Shown in pieces: positions 34,290 to 43,750 of a stretch of DNA of 64,000 nucleotides (position 1 is its first letter; each line of letters begins with the position of its first letter). The notes under the pieces were generated by a model. That model saw nothing but the letters and a program-made list of their open reading frames with translations. It was not told where the DNA came from and made no database searches. This DNA is from JBKBII01 sp046299415 (GTDB lineage: Bacteria > Pseudomonadota > Gammaproteobacteria > Ectothiorhodospirales > Ectothiorhodospiraceae): NCBI GenBank assembly GCA_046299415.1, contig JBKBII010000003.1, positions 186,001 through 250,000 of the forward strand, read 5' to 3'. A program made the translations under genes and the position numbers.

Positions 34290-36242
34290 TCAACGCACTC
34301 CTGTCGCACGCGAACCGCCCCTTCGGCGCCCACCCCGGCGCCTGCCAGAGCGTCCCCGACGGGAGGATCCAGAGGAGTCGTCGCCGGCCGACGGATGCAA
34401 ATCGTCGCTCCCAACCAAATCGCCATGCAGGCCCTGCTGCTCGGTCCAGTACTCACAAACGGCAGGGTCAGCCTGACCTGACTGCGCACGCAGGCAATAA
34501 AAGTCGTAGGCCGCCCGAAAACGCGCTTTGGCCAGCAGGCGCGGCACATGACGTGCGTCTCGCTGCGATTCGAGACGCGGCTGAAACTCCCAAATTTCTC
34601 GCATCATTCCGCCGAATCGGCGCGGAATCATCACCGTTTTGGACTGCTCGCGAAGAACCGCCTCGATTGCCAGATCCATCGCAGTCTCAGATCCGTGTTC
34701 AAGCTGCTGCTCGAACGCGGCTCTCGCCTGCACCGGCCCCCACAGCAACGCCGCGTACAGAAACGCCGGATTGACGCCCTGATCGGCCTGAACGCGGCGA
34801 TCAGTGTTGTCCAGCGCCGTCAGCAAAAACCGCCGAGAAAGGCTATCGATGCCTTCGCGATCGAAATGACGCTTGGTCTGCGGGAACAGCGGCTCAAACA
34901 AGTTACGCGCCTCGAGTTCGAGGAATGTCTGCCGAGCACGGCCGTTGTGGAACAACTTGATGACCTCATCGAACAAGCGCGCCGGGGCGGCATCGACGAT
35001 ACGACCCGCTAACGCATTGATGGCCGCGTGCAATTCAGGATCGAGACGAAAGCCATGCTTGCCGACGAAACGGACCGCACGAAGCATGCGAACCGGGTCC
35101 TCGCATAGGCGAATGCGTGGATCACCGATCAAGCGAAGCTCGCCAGCAGCCAAATCTTCCAAGCCCGACCCAAAGTCAAGCACCGACTGAGCGACGGGAT
35201 CGTAGTACAGCGCATTAACCGTGAAATCGCGGCGCTCGGCATCCTGCTCGATCGTGCCGTAGCAGTTGTCGCGCGTCACGCATTCGATGTCGTCTGAGTC
35301 TGCGCCATCGTCAAGATCATGGGGCGCCCTGAACGTCGCCACCTCGACGATCTCACGACCGTAGGTCACGTGCGCCAAGCGGAAACGGCGACCGATCAAG
35401 CGACAATTACGAAACAATCGCTTGACCTGCTCGGGGTGGGCGTCGGTCGCGACGTCGAAATCCTTCGGCTGCTCGCCGAGAAGCAGGTCGCGCACAGCGC
35501 CGCCCACGAGGCAGGCGCGATGACCCGCCTCATGCAAACGGTACAGCACCCGCAACGCAGGAATCGAAATTCGTTCACGCTCGATGCCATGAACGTCCAC
35601 CGGAATTTCACGCGGCAGAGATTCCCGCGCGTGTGACGCCCGGGCCACCGATGCTTTCGCTGGCTCGTCGTTCTCGCGCCGATCAAGTCCGGGCTGATCG
35701 ACCTCAATCGCACCAGCCGGATGCGAGATGCCCGAATCGAGCCGCTTATCCTCACCTTCCGCTCTCGTAGCGGAATCAACAGCTTCCAAAACCTCTCCTC
35801 CCAAATCATCGTTCTGGGTCGGAGGCAACTCGACAGCCGCAGGAGCCACCGGACCTTGTCTCGACCGACATCCAGCCGAATCACCCGCCTGACCGCTGTC
35901 AACCGAATCACCCATCGCATCGATGGCGGGGGCCATCGCAGGCGCGTCACCTCTAGCCTCGAGCCCGCCCTCATGCTCTTTCTCGGACCCAACCGCACGT
36001 CTTCCGCGTTTGGCTGCCTGACGAGATCGGCCTGTCAGCGCGCGTCGCGTCGACTTTGCTTTCTCGCCTCCATCGGCCTGATCACCAACCTTCGGCGCCT
36101 GTGCGCTTTCAGAAGCAGCCGCCTGAGGCGTATTGAGATTCACGTCGGTCGGACACGCGTCCACGCGCTCGATTGCGGCAGATGCCGCGTCTGGCGTCAT
36201 GTCTTGCGTCGTATCGGGAAAAGCTTTCGAAGTCATCGGCAT
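34290..36242 (-). CDS. pcnB: Poly(A) polymerase I with long N-terminal extension
   Basis: Adds poly(A) tails to RNA 3' ends and so promotes decay. The 650-residue protein starts with about 200 low-complexity residues (A, D, E, S, G, R). Then comes the class II nucleotidyltransferase core: ACLVGGAVRDLLLGEQPKDFDVATDAHPEQVKRLF with the catalytic DxD, FRNCRLIGRRFRLAHV, the PcnB-type ERRDFTVNALYYD, and FDEVIKLFHNGRARQTF. It closes with an Arg/Gly-rich tail (RRGRSGRRRGGRRRGG). ATG 36242 lies 6 nt from a TATACT hexamer and has no Shine-Dalgarno; the ATG at 36236 is an alternative. First gene of the folK-dgk-panBC run. Confidence 0.93.
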   Translation of the reverse strand: MPMTSKAFPDTTQDMTPDAASAAIERVDACPTDVNLNTPQAAASESAQAPKVGDQADGGEKAKSTRRALTGRSRQAAKRGRRAVGSEKEHEGGLEARGDAPAMAPAIDAMGDSVDSGQAGDSAGCRSRQGPVAPAAVELPPTQNDDLGGEVLEAVDSATRAEGEDKRLDSGISHPAGAIEVDQPGLDRRENDEPAKASVARASHARESLPREIPVDVHGIERERISIPALRVLYRLHEAGHRACLVGGAVRDLLLGEQPKDFDVATDAHPEQVKRLFRNCRLIGRRFRLAHVTYGREIVEVATFRAPHDLDDGADSDDIECVTRDNCYGTIEQDAERRDFTVNALYYDPVAQSVLDFGSGLEDLAAGELRLIGDPRIRLCEDPVRMLRAVRFVGKHGFRLDPELHAAINALAGRIVDAAPARLFDEVIKLFHNGRARQTFLELEARNLFEPLFPQTKRHFDREGIDSLSRRFLLTALDNTDRRVQADQGVNPAFLYAALLWGPVQARAAFEQQLEHGSETAMDLAIEAVLREQSKTVMIPRRFGGMMREIWEFQPRLESQRDARHVPRLLAKARFRAAYDFYCLRAQSGQADPAVCEYWTEQQGLHGDLVGSDDLHPSAGDDSSGSSRRGRSGRRRGGRRRGGSRATGVR

Positions 36243-36593
36243 GGACAGAGTATAACGCTCGCAGGCGACAACTCTGCAGCGCGACACAAAGCTCGCCCGA
36301 ATTCATCCGATCCGACCCCAATTAATCGCTCCATAGCCGCGTACACGCCCCGGCAAGAGGCGTTCTTGGCGCGAAGCACGGCAAGCGGCGATGACCATCC
36401 GCTGTCGACGACACGATACCGACCGTCGCATCAACAGTGTAAACCGCGAGCGAGGAGAGCCGGCCCTGAAGCGACTGGCGACGGCGTCGCCACAGCCCCG
36501 CCACAACCAATCGATGGCAGCACCCATACGGCCGCGACCATCCAGCACCGCTCATGCCAGCAATCGACTTAATATCGGCCCTCACCCGCTGCG
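36243..36593. other. Gap between pcnB and the phosphatase gene
   Basis: About 350 nt upstream of pcnB and downstream of the phosphatase start-side operon. It holds the candidate pcnB -10 element. No coding frame is convincing and no clear terminator for the partner-switching cassette was found. Confidence 0.4.
36249..36254 (-). promoter_or_regulatory. Candidate -10 element giving a leaderless pcnB transcript
   Basis: TATACT (minus strand, 36249-36254) stands six bases before the ATG at 36242, so transcription would begin at or beside the start codon. The -35 position (GCAGAG, 36272-36277) is not consensus. The same spacing is seen before degS. Confidence 0.35.
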
Positions 36594-38210
36594 CTATTCC
36601 AAGCTTGATCTCACGTCGCCGTGATCGACGGCGGCAGACGTCTGCTCGAGAACGATCAGGGTCAAATCATCAAACACCTTGGCAGAGCCAACAAACACTG
36701 CGACATCGTCGAGAACGAGCTGATGAAGATCCTCGACCGACGCGTCACGATGACGATCGAGAACCGAACACAGACGATCGAGTCCGTAGAATCGCCCGGC
36801 TTCGTTCTCCGCTTCGACGATGCCATCCGTGTAAAGCACCACGCGATCACCCTCGGCGAAAGAAACCGTCTGTACACGAGTCAGCACCTCGACGTCCGGC
36901 TCGAGGCCCAACGGCAGGCCCAATTCGAGAGTGTCGATTCGCTCGACACCCGGCACGCCCGACCGCACGATCAAAACCTCCTCGTGTTGACCAGCGATCT
37001 CGATCTCACCCGGCCGAATCCTCAACACGGTCAACGTCAAACACTTGGTGAGACGCATACGTCCGAGATTGTCGTGAACGACTCGATTGAGCCCCACAAT
37101 CATTCGGCGCGGATCGCGCTGATGCTCCAACGCCAAGGCTCGCAACGCCGACTGCACGACCAGCATCGCGACACCGCTCTCCAGCCCGTGCCCGGTCACG
37201 TCACCGATCGCCACCAGAACGTCGTCCGGCCCAGCCAAGACATCGTAGTAATCGCCGCCCGCCTCAGCGGCCGGCGTCATCGATGCCACGATACGCAACC
37301 CCGAATAGCGAGCAACGCCCTCAAGCTCGCCAGAAGACGGCAGCAGCATCTGTTGTAGCCGATGCGCGACACCCAGCTCCGCCGCCATCCGCAGGTTCTC
37401 ATGACGCACCGCCACAAGATCGGCCGAGCGCTCCCTGACCCGCACGCCAAGAGCCTGATTCTGCTCCGCCAGCGCCTGCGCCAAACTCGCCACTCGACCA
37501 TTCTGGCGAGTCATGGTCCGAATCAACACCGTCACCAAAAGGCCTGACACCACAAACAGCGCCACAAGCAGGCTCACGACAACAATCTGAACATCGGCCG
37601 CCCGACGCTTGGACTCCGCCAGCACCGCGTTCGCGAGCGCATCCTGGAGATCACGCATCGCAATCATCTCGTCAATGACCTGATCATTGCGTTCATGCGC
37701 CTCGAGAATCGCCGCAGCCAGCTCATCGCCAGCCAGATCCAAGGCGGCCACGGTGCGCAAGCGCTCCATCACGCCGAGCAATACCGTCTGCGCCTCGCTC
37801 AAAGTCCGCGATTGCTGCATGATTTGTTCGCGCTGAGCGGTCGACTTAATCCGCTCTCTCAACGCCTCGCGCGCCACCAAAAATCGTGACGCAGCATCGA
37901 GAAATCGATCAAACGCTTCGTCTCGTGCAATCGGATCGGCCTGCCGGGACGTCGCATGGACGATCAAAATACGGTCACGAACAGCGTCAATCATTTGAGA
38001 AATCAGCTGCGCCTGAGCCTGATGTTCATCGACCGAACGTTGAAATTGCGCGGTGGCGTCGTTCATCGCATCGAGGCCCAGTTTCGCGATCACGACCACC
38101 AGCGCCAGCAACACCGCGGCCGCCAGGACAACGACGACGGTCTGCCGCCCCAGCGAATCACTCACTGACGCAGGAGAGTCGGCCGCCAACGCTTTCACTT
38201 TGGGCAACAT
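36594..38210 (-). CDS. Membrane sensor PP2C/SpoIIE-type phosphatase (partner-switching)
   Basis: Predicted Ser/Thr phosphatase that would dephosphorylate the neighbouring STAS-like protein. The 538-residue product has a membrane helix at about 24-45, a helical extracytoplasmic region of about 165 residues resembling four-helix-bundle sensors, a second membrane helix at about 210-232, and a coiled-coil linker (about 240-285). The SpoIIE domain follows from about 300 (PAAEAGGDYYDVL, VLVAIGDVTGHGLESGVAM, VVLYTDGIVEAENEAG), with the metal-binding aspartates kept. There is no obvious full HAMP. It is the last gene after the ATPase and STAS-like genes. ATG 38210 is used; no strong ribosome-binding site. 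Confidence 0.85.
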   Translation of the reverse strand: MLPKVKALAADSPASVSDSLGRQTVVVVLAAAVLLALVVVIAKLGLDAMNDATAQFQRSVDEHQAQAQLISQMIDAVRDRILIVHATSRQADPIARDEAFDRFLDAASRFLVAREALRERIKSTAQREQIMQQSRTLSEAQTVLLGVMERLRTVAALDLAGDELAAAILEAHERNDQVIDEMIAMRDLQDALANAVLAESKRRAADVQIVVVSLLVALFVVSGLLVTVLIRTMTRQNGRVASLAQALAEQNQALGVRVRERSADLVAVRHENLRMAAELGVAHRLQQMLLPSSGELEGVARYSGLRIVASMTPAAEAGGDYYDVLAGPDDVLVAIGDVTGHGLESGVAMLVVQSALRALALEHQRDPRRMIVGLNRVVHDNLGRMRLTKCLTLTVLRIRPGEIEIAGQHEEVLIVRSGVPGVERIDTLELGLPLGLEPDVEVLTRVQTVSFAEGDRVVLYTDGIVEAENEAGRFYGLDRLCSVLDRHRDASVEDLHQLVLDDVAVFVGSAKVFDDLTLIVLEQTSAAVDHGDVRSSLE

Positions 38211-38352
38211 CAAGAAATTTGCCGATCACCAATATCGCATGGGCGATGACTCCGACCTGCAGACCCAACCCGACTCCGGAACAATCCACGAGCAGCCATG
38301 GTCACCCGCTGGCGTACGAGCACGGTGCTGCCTGGCTGTCGCGCGCTCGCGC

Positions 38353-38820
38353 TCACCGATCGGCACTAAATTCTCGCCCGGAAACCGCACCTGTGTGATC
38401 CGCACCCGTATCGCCAGCTGCTGTCGCATCGCCGTCATGACTCAGCACAACCAGCTCAGGCCATAGCTTCGAGAGATTACGCAGCGTGCGTGCCTGCCAC
38501 GGAATCTGGCGCGAGCCACGAATCGTCACACTCAAGCCATCGGTATCGCGCGCTCGCAAAACGAGGCGCGAAAGCATCGCGATACCGGAGCTGTTCAGAA
38601 ATTCGAGCAGCTGCAAATCGATCCAGCAATGCCCACCACGCGCGACCATGCGCTCGAGTTCGCGCCAAAACACCTCGTACTCAGCGGGTCCATTTCGACG
38701 CAGGGCCCCCTCGAACACGGCCCGCCGACGAACATGATCGAAATCGACGCGGAATCCATCACCGCTGAAGCGACAACAATCACCGTCGATTTCATGCCGT
38801 ATGCCGGTCAACGCATCCAC
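38353..38820 (-). CDS. STAS-like anti-anti-sigma type protein
   Basis: Protein of 155 residues with a STAS-type core: a beta-rich N-half (FRVDFDHVRRRAVFEGALR), HCWIDLQLLEFLNSSGIAMLSRLVLRARD, then a beta strand and helix. In STAS antagonists the phosphorylated Ser sits in the D-S/T-S-G loop; here the loop reads LNSSGIA, leaving Ser as the plausible acceptor. It resembles the cyanobacterial Slr1659-type regulators, a likeness I judge by eye. A GTG at 38820 with GGAGG at 6 nt is the best start; the frame is open 34 codons further. It lies between ATPase and phosphatase genes. Confidence 0.7.
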   Translation of the reverse strand: MDALTGIRHEIDGDCCRFSGDGFRVDFDHVRRRAVFEGALRRNGPAEYEVFWRELERMVARGGHCWIDLQLLEFLNSSGIAMLSRLVLRARDTDGLSVTIRGSRQIPWQARTLRNLSKLWPELVVLSHDGDATAAGDTGADHTGAVSGREFSADR

Positions 38821-39072
38821 CACTGACCTCCGTTTCGGCCCGTTTGCGCCGGACCAATCGCGAGAAATCAAGTCCAAAATCTCGCCGCTCTCGATCGGGC
38901 GCGCAACACCCGCACCTTGCAAACATCACCAAGACGAAGTCCACACGCCAAAGTTTACGGACAAGGACCCACCTCGCCAAACACCACCGAGCCGCGTGCC
39001 CGGCCGAGCAACATCCACCGGATACCGCCCGCCTACCGGACACCGCCCGTCGTCCATCGCGGGTTACCGCGT

Positions 39073-39870
39073 TCATATGTCCACGATCAGGCGATCCAGC
39101 TCGCTGATCTTCAACTCGATTTCCGTCGTGATCTCGACCTCCGGGAACGGCGTATCCCCGAGGCCCACATCGCGCTCAATCGGTCGAAAACGCCACGCCG
39201 CGACCACGCGATAGTCGTTGAGCATGGTCAAAAAGCCAAGCCCGGACGACGTCGGCGACGCTGCCTGCGCCTCGAGTCTCTCGAGAAACAACTCACTGAC
39301 ATCGTTGACAAACAGGCTCTGGACAAACGCACGATAGCGCGCCGCATGGGCCGGAGTCGCATGGTTCACCAACGACACCCAGACACTCTCGTCATCCAGC
39401 AGCACTCCGAGCTCCACGGGCGCATCGCCGGTGCCCTCCGAGTACTTCATTGCGTTTTCAAGCAGCTCATTTACGATAAATGTGACGGCGCCACGAGCCA
39501 ATGTCGGCCGATCGGGCGGTGGGTCATCGTTCCACGGCGTCGTGCGTTCGGCTTCACGTCGATGCGCCTCATCAAGCGCCCCACGTTCTATGAACGTCAT
39601 CACGTAATCGCCGAGAAAATCAGCCGACAGGCCGTTATTTCGCCAACGTCGGCGCAGGGTCTCGAGCGCCGGCCGAAAGCCAAGACGTAGAAACTCGCCT
39701 CGGTTATGGTTACGGACGTCACGAAACGGTCCGATCACTTCGGCACCGTCGCCTTGCGAATCGACGGCCTGATGCTCGTCCTGATGCTCGGCCGGATACT
39801 TGATCCGATGATCCGCCTGAGCATGCCCAGACTCAGTCGCGGGTCGCACCTGATCATCGTCCATATTCAT
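39073..39870 (-). CDS. GHKL-type ATPase / anti-sigma-like kinase of partner-switching cassette
   Basis: Protein of 265 residues with a histidine-kinase-like ATP-binding fold: the N-box FIVNELLENAMKYS (about 130-143), DESVWVSLVNHA as part of the ATP-lid core, and the G-box-like SSGLGFLTMLNDY (about 208-220). There is no His-phosphotransfer domain, which fits serine kinases of the SpoIIAB/RsbW/SiaB kind rather than sensor kinases. It resembles Slr1658-type regulators. About 45 polar residues precede the fold. The ATG at 39870 has GAGG at 5 nt. First gene of the cassette; a 252-nt gap precedes the STAS-like gene. Confidence 0.72.
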   Translation of the reverse strand: MNMDDDQVRPATESGHAQADHRIKYPAEHQDEHQAVDSQGDGAEVIGPFRDVRNHNRGEFLRLGFRPALETLRRRWRNNGLSADFLGDYVMTFIERGALDEAHRREAERTTPWNDDPPPDRPTLARGAVTFIVNELLENAMKYSEGTGDAPVELGVLLDDESVWVSLVNHATPAHAARYRAFVQSLFVNDVSELFLERLEAQAASPTSSGLGFLTMLNDYRVVAAWRFRPIERDVGLGDTPFPEVEITTEIELKISELDRLIVDI

Positions 39871-40095
39871 CGATCCTCATTGTGACCCGCGTATTCAGCC
39901 TCACTCACTGACCACCGAACCCAAACGCACTGGCCTCAGGGCGTCACCATACAAAAGATCAAGCTCGATGGATCTAATCTGGACGGCTCGGCGAATGTCG
40001 ATGATCCCGATCCTTCTATCACGATCGAGCCCTCGACGACCGGCACCGCTCATCCCGGGACGCTCACCGGCTCGCACCAACAGCGACGACGACGA

Positions 40096-40536
40096 TCACG
40101 AGGTCACAGCCGTCGCGGGGCGAGCGGCAGACTCGCCCAAGGCAAGAGCGTCATCCAAAATGCGTCGGCCGTCGAACGCCAGATCCAAAGAACGATCGCG
40201 AGGATCGAACCAACGCACAGCTTTAGCGTCGTCACCTGCAACGGCCTCCCCCTCCTCCGCCCAAGCCAAAAACGCCACGCTTACCGTGTGACCGCGCGGA
40301 TCCCGAGCAGGATCGGAATACACACCAAGCAAACGATCCAGACGGACATTGAGACCGGTTTCCTCGCGCGCTTCACGTCGCGCCGCGGCCTCGACCGTTT
40401 CGCCCACATCAACGAAACCACCCGGCGTTGCCCAGCCATAAGGCGGATGGTGCCGTTCGATCAGCAACACCTCGTGGCCGCCGGGACGGCGAATCACGAT
40501 ATCGACAGCGAGCAACGGTGTCTCTGGACGCGCCAT
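40096..40536 (-). CDS. Nudix hydrolase
   Basis: Hydrolase of 146 residues that cleaves a nucleoside-diphosphate-linked substrate. The Nudix box is complete: GGFVDVGETVEAAARREAREETGL, with the REx2EE metal-binding core. PYGWATPGGFVDVGE, RDPRGHTVSVAFLAWAEEGE and VRWFDP resemble ADP-ribose and NadM/NrtR-type Nudix proteins, but specificity is not fixed by this. ATG 40536 has AGGAG at 7-nt spacing. It stands alone. Confidence 0.9.
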   Translation of the reverse strand: MARPETPLLAVDIVIRRPGGHEVLLIERHHPPYGWATPGGFVDVGETVEAAARREAREETGLNVRLDRLLGVYSDPARDPRGHTVSVAFLAWAEEGEAVAGDDAKAVRWFDPRDRSLDLAFDGRRILDDALALGESAARPATAVTS

Positions 40537-40778
40537 TCCAATCTCCTGAAAAACGAGGCCTGACTTGATTTTCACGCGGGCGCAACGGCGCACTGTCGAT
40601 GCCTCAAGTATGACCCCAGTACTACCCCAGATACAGGGTCGACAAAGCCATCGCGCAGCACGTCAATGAGCACCCCTTCTCAAAAACGGCGAGCCGCTGA
40701 CGTCGTATCAACAGACGACAAGACCCACGCATGCGATCCGCGCAGCGCCTCAGTCAGTTTTGACGTTAGCCGCCCCCT

Positions 40779-41213
40779 TCAAAGGCTCTCCGCGGATTTG
40801 ACGTCTGGCGCGTCGCTGCACGCCTCCTGTGACAGGAAAGTCCGAATCCGCCTTCGTGCGCGCTTATCCGGGCGCCCATATGGTGCGGCATCCGCACTCC
40901 CAGCCACCTCGGCTCCCGCCGATACATCACGCGCCTTCGCACGCGCCTCTGCAGCCGCGAGGCTCGCCTCGGTCTCCTCATACAATTGACAGGCCTCGCT
41001 CGCCGGCCGGCGCGTCGGTAGAAAACCGATCACACGGACCTCAACCCAACTGCTGCCCCGTTGAATCCGCAAACATTCGCCGCCACGCAATGTCCTCGAA
41101 GCCTTGCAGCGACTCGCGTCGACCTGGACCTTACCGCCCTGCACCGCCCGCTGCGCCAAGGCTCGCGTCTTGTAGAACCGCGCCGTCCACAACCATTTAT
41201 CGATCCTTAACAC
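40779..41213 (-). CDS. hslR: Heat-shock protein 15, S4-domain RNA-binding protein
   Basis: Hsp15 binds 50S subunits carrying stalled nascent chains and aids recycling. The 144-residue protein starts with the S4 domain (MLRIDKWLWTARFYKTRALA, VQGGKVQVDASRCKASRTLRGGECLRIQ). It then shows the Hsp15-type continuation VEVRVIGFLPTRRPASEACQLYEET and a basic tail (PDKRARRRIRTF). It uses a GTG start at 41213 with GGAGG further upstream. Family assignment is good; length is normal. Confidence 0.92.
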   Translation of the reverse strand: MLRIDKWLWTARFYKTRALAQRAVQGGKVQVDASRCKASRTLRGGECLRIQRGSSWVEVRVIGFLPTRRPASEACQLYEETEASLAAAEARAKARDVSAGAEVAGSADAAPYGRPDKRARRRIRTFLSQEACSDAPDVKSAESL

Positions 41214-41486
41214 ACCACCACTCCACCTCCGTCACAATCACTCGAGAACAACACGGCCCTGAGACCGCTTCCCGAGGACAACGATCCAAAGACCGAACCC
41301 ACCGGGTCAAGCTCCTCGATCCAGTCCCTCACCACAAGCCCGACGTCAGCACGCCACCACCGATCACGGTATTGCCAAAATCACAATCGAAGCCGATCGA
41401 ACACGAGCGTTTCACGTCAGGCGTCGTATCACCACAGGACGTCTCAGCACAGCGACATCAACCATAATCGGCCACACGAGGCCCAG

Positions 41487-42458
41487 ATGAACAACACTCC
41501 GGCTCAACCGTCGCACCCGACCACACCATCCCCGTCCTCTCACCGGACCCAGCGGCCGCGCCTTTTCGTCGCGGAACACTGCCCCTACGCTCAGCGAGTG
41601 CGCATCCTCGTTGCGGCCTTGCAAGTCGACGTCGAATGTACCGTGATCGATCTCAAGCATCCCGGTACCGAGCTACTCGACGTCGAACCCAGCGGTCGGG
41701 TTCCCGTCTGGGTAGAGCCAGCAGAGCCGGAAGATCAGCCTTCGAGCGAAAGTCGCGCCAGACTCGACAGCCGTGGCGATCAGACTGTCCATCGCGTGTT
41801 GGTCGAGTCGCTCGTCATCGCTCGTTACCTCCTGGCCTGTCACGCGCCGCAATCGCTCAATGACACGCCGACCGTCGCGGCGGACCGCGCATCCACCGAC
41901 ACTACCGAACGAGACGCGCACAACCCCCAGCGTTCGAGGGCCTTACAACAAAAAGCCTGGCTCGACGCCTGCGAAGCACTGCTCATCGCAGCACTCGACA
42001 ACGCTCTCGCTCAGCAATACCGGTGGCTCACCCAAATCGCTCGCGATCCCACCAGCGTGGACGCCGAAGCCGCGACGGATGCGCTCGCCAACCATTGGAC
42101 GCGACTGGCTCAACGCCACGAGCAATGGCGTGCGGCCCTGAACGCTCATCACGCAAACGCACCCCAAGCGTGTTCGCCCACCCCAGAAACGGCTCACTGG
42201 CTCATCGACGCCGTCGCCGCCCCGCTGTGGCGTCGGCAACGAATCGTCGAAAACGCGTTGATGCACGCTCAATCGCCACTCAATCCAGAACCGTTGACAC
42301 CGCTGCCAGAACTGCACGACTGGATCGAACGACTGGCCACCTGGCCAGCCGCCGCCTGCGTCGATGCCGCCCCCGCCCGACGCGCACTCGCCGATCATCT
42401 CAGCGCGGCCGCTCATTCCGCCTCGCCCACACCGTGGCTCGAGGCCCTACGCGCTTGA
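41487..42458 (+). CDS. Glutathione S-transferase-like protein
   Basis: Protein of 323 residues with an N-terminal thioredoxin-like fold: RLFVAEHCPYAQRVRILVAA carries a CPYA motif with the Cys at about 33, as in omega- and beta-type GSTs and glutaredoxin-like proteins. LDVEPSGRVPVWVE supplies the cis-Pro loop, followed by a VLVESLVIARYLL segment with the E-S pair that binds glutathione. The helical C-terminal half (about 145-320) is atypical and longer than usual. Two low-complexity inserts occur at about 80-100 and 120-150. Substrate unknown. Confidence 0.75.
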   Translation: MNNTPAQPSHPTTPSPSSHRTQRPRLFVAEHCPYAQRVRILVAALQVDVECTVIDLKHPGTELLDVEPSGRVPVWVEPAEPEDQPSSESRARLDSRGDQTVHRVLVESLVIARYLLACHAPQSLNDTPTVAADRASTDTTERDAHNPQRSRALQQKAWLDACEALLIAALDNALAQQYRWLTQIARDPTSVDAEAATDALANHWTRLAQRHEQWRAALNAHHANAPQACSPTPETAHWLIDAVAAPLWRRQRIVENALMHAQSPLNPEPLTPLPELHDWIERLATWPAAACVDAAPARRALADHLSAAAHSASPTPWLEALRA

Positions 42459-42674
42459 AAGCCTCACAGCGCTCCGGCCGCTGCAAACTCGGTCGCGGCC
42501 GCGTCTTCCTCCAACAACCCGCGCACAAGCTCACCCCGCCCACTATGGCTGTTGCGATCGTCCGAGTCCGACGGGCGCTCGTCCCCGGGGCCTCACGAGC
42601 GGCACCAAACACGCTCGCGGAAACATGGCGCGACCCTCACCGTGTCGTGCCCGCGCTCCATCCGGCGACGCGCC

Positions 42675-43742
42675 TCACCCAACCGTGGGTCGCAGCTCAA
42701 CCGCACACCAATCGGCCCCGAGATCCACCGCAAAAGCCCGACTCGCCGCCGCTTGCGCCGCCGACATGAACGCTTGACGCGCAGCCTCGAGAGACGCGGG
42801 CCCACCGCGTCGCGTACACAGAAACAACTCGCTGATCAATGGCTGACCGGCCGCATCGACCAGCGGCCGCACGACGCATTCGATCCCGCTCGCACATTCC
42901 GCATCGCGAACGTCGCCAAATTCCTGCGCTCGAACCGCCTCGCTCTTGCCGGTCGTGCTCTCAGGCGACGCTGATGGCACGGCCGGCACCAGCACCGCCT
43001 GCTCGCGCAACACCCAGTCGGGCAAAACGGCGACGCCCTGTCCCGCCGCAACCAACGTCACGACCATCGTCGTTCCCTCGGCCGCACGACGCGCCGGAAA
43101 CACTCCAGCCGGCCAAAGCAAACGCCGAAACACATCCAACCGCTCAGGGGCTACGGGATACGTCACCAGCGTTGCCCCGGCCAGATCCTGCGGCGTGATC
43201 ACGGGATGCCCTGCCAATGGATGATCGGAGGCCGCCAAGACCAGCTGGCGGAACCGTCCAAGAGGCAGCGAGAGTACGCGACCCTCCGGCCCGGCCTCGC
43301 CACTGACCACCCAGTCGGCATCACCGCCGTCCAGTGCAGCCCAGGGATCAAAAGCCGGCGTCAGGCGAACGTCGGTCTCGATCTCGGGAAACCGCCGCCG
43401 AAACCGCACCAACGCCGGCATCAACCACTGAAAACAGCTGTGGCACTCGAGCGCGACGACCCACCGCGCCGCTCGCCCCGCAGCGTGTGCATCGAGCGAC
43501 TCGGCCAAGAGAGCCATGCGCGGCAAGACGCTTTGTGCCGCTTCCAGCACACGCTCGCCTGCGGGGGTCAATTTCAACGGACGCCGCTGAAAAAACTGCG
43601 TACCGTGACGCGTCTCCCACTCGCGAAACGCATGCGACAACGCCGAAGGCGTTACACACAGTCGCTCGGCAGCCCGCGCGAAGCCGCCGGCCTCATGGAC
43701 CGCCTGCACGGCATCAAGCAGTCGAAGATCAATCGTTGTCAT
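42675..43742 (-). CDS. metR: LysR-family regulator MetR
   Basis: Activator of methionine genes that responds to homocysteine in E. coli. The N-terminal winged helix (about 1-60) shows LRLLDAVQAVHEAGGFARAAERLCVTPSALSHAFREWE and FFQRRPLKLTPAGERVLEAA. The effector domain starts near 90 and has the MetR-typical ECHSCFQWLMPAL. At 355 residues it is about 50 longer than usual, because of an S/E/A/G-rich insert at about 250-290 (SASPESTTGKSEAVRAQ...). It is divergent from metE, the classical arrangement. ATG 43742 begins directly at the helix-turn-helix; the frame is open 18 codons further. Confidence 0.92.
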   Translation of the reverse strand: MTTIDLRLLDAVQAVHEAGGFARAAERLCVTPSALSHAFREWETRHGTQFFQRRPLKLTPAGERVLEAAQSVLPRMALLAESLDAHAAGRAARWVVALECHSCFQWLMPALVRFRRRFPEIETDVRLTPAFDPWAALDGGDADWVVSGEAGPEGRVLSLPLGRFRQLVLAASDHPLAGHPVITPQDLAGATLVTYPVAPERLDVFRRLLWPAGVFPARRAAEGTTMVVTLVAAGQGVAVLPDWVLREQAVLVPAVPSASPESTTGKSEAVRAQEFGDVRDAECASGIECVVRPLVDAAGQPLISELFLCTRRGGPASLEAARQAFMSAAQAAASRAFAVDLGADWCAVELRPTVG

Positions 43743-43750
43743 GGCCAATG

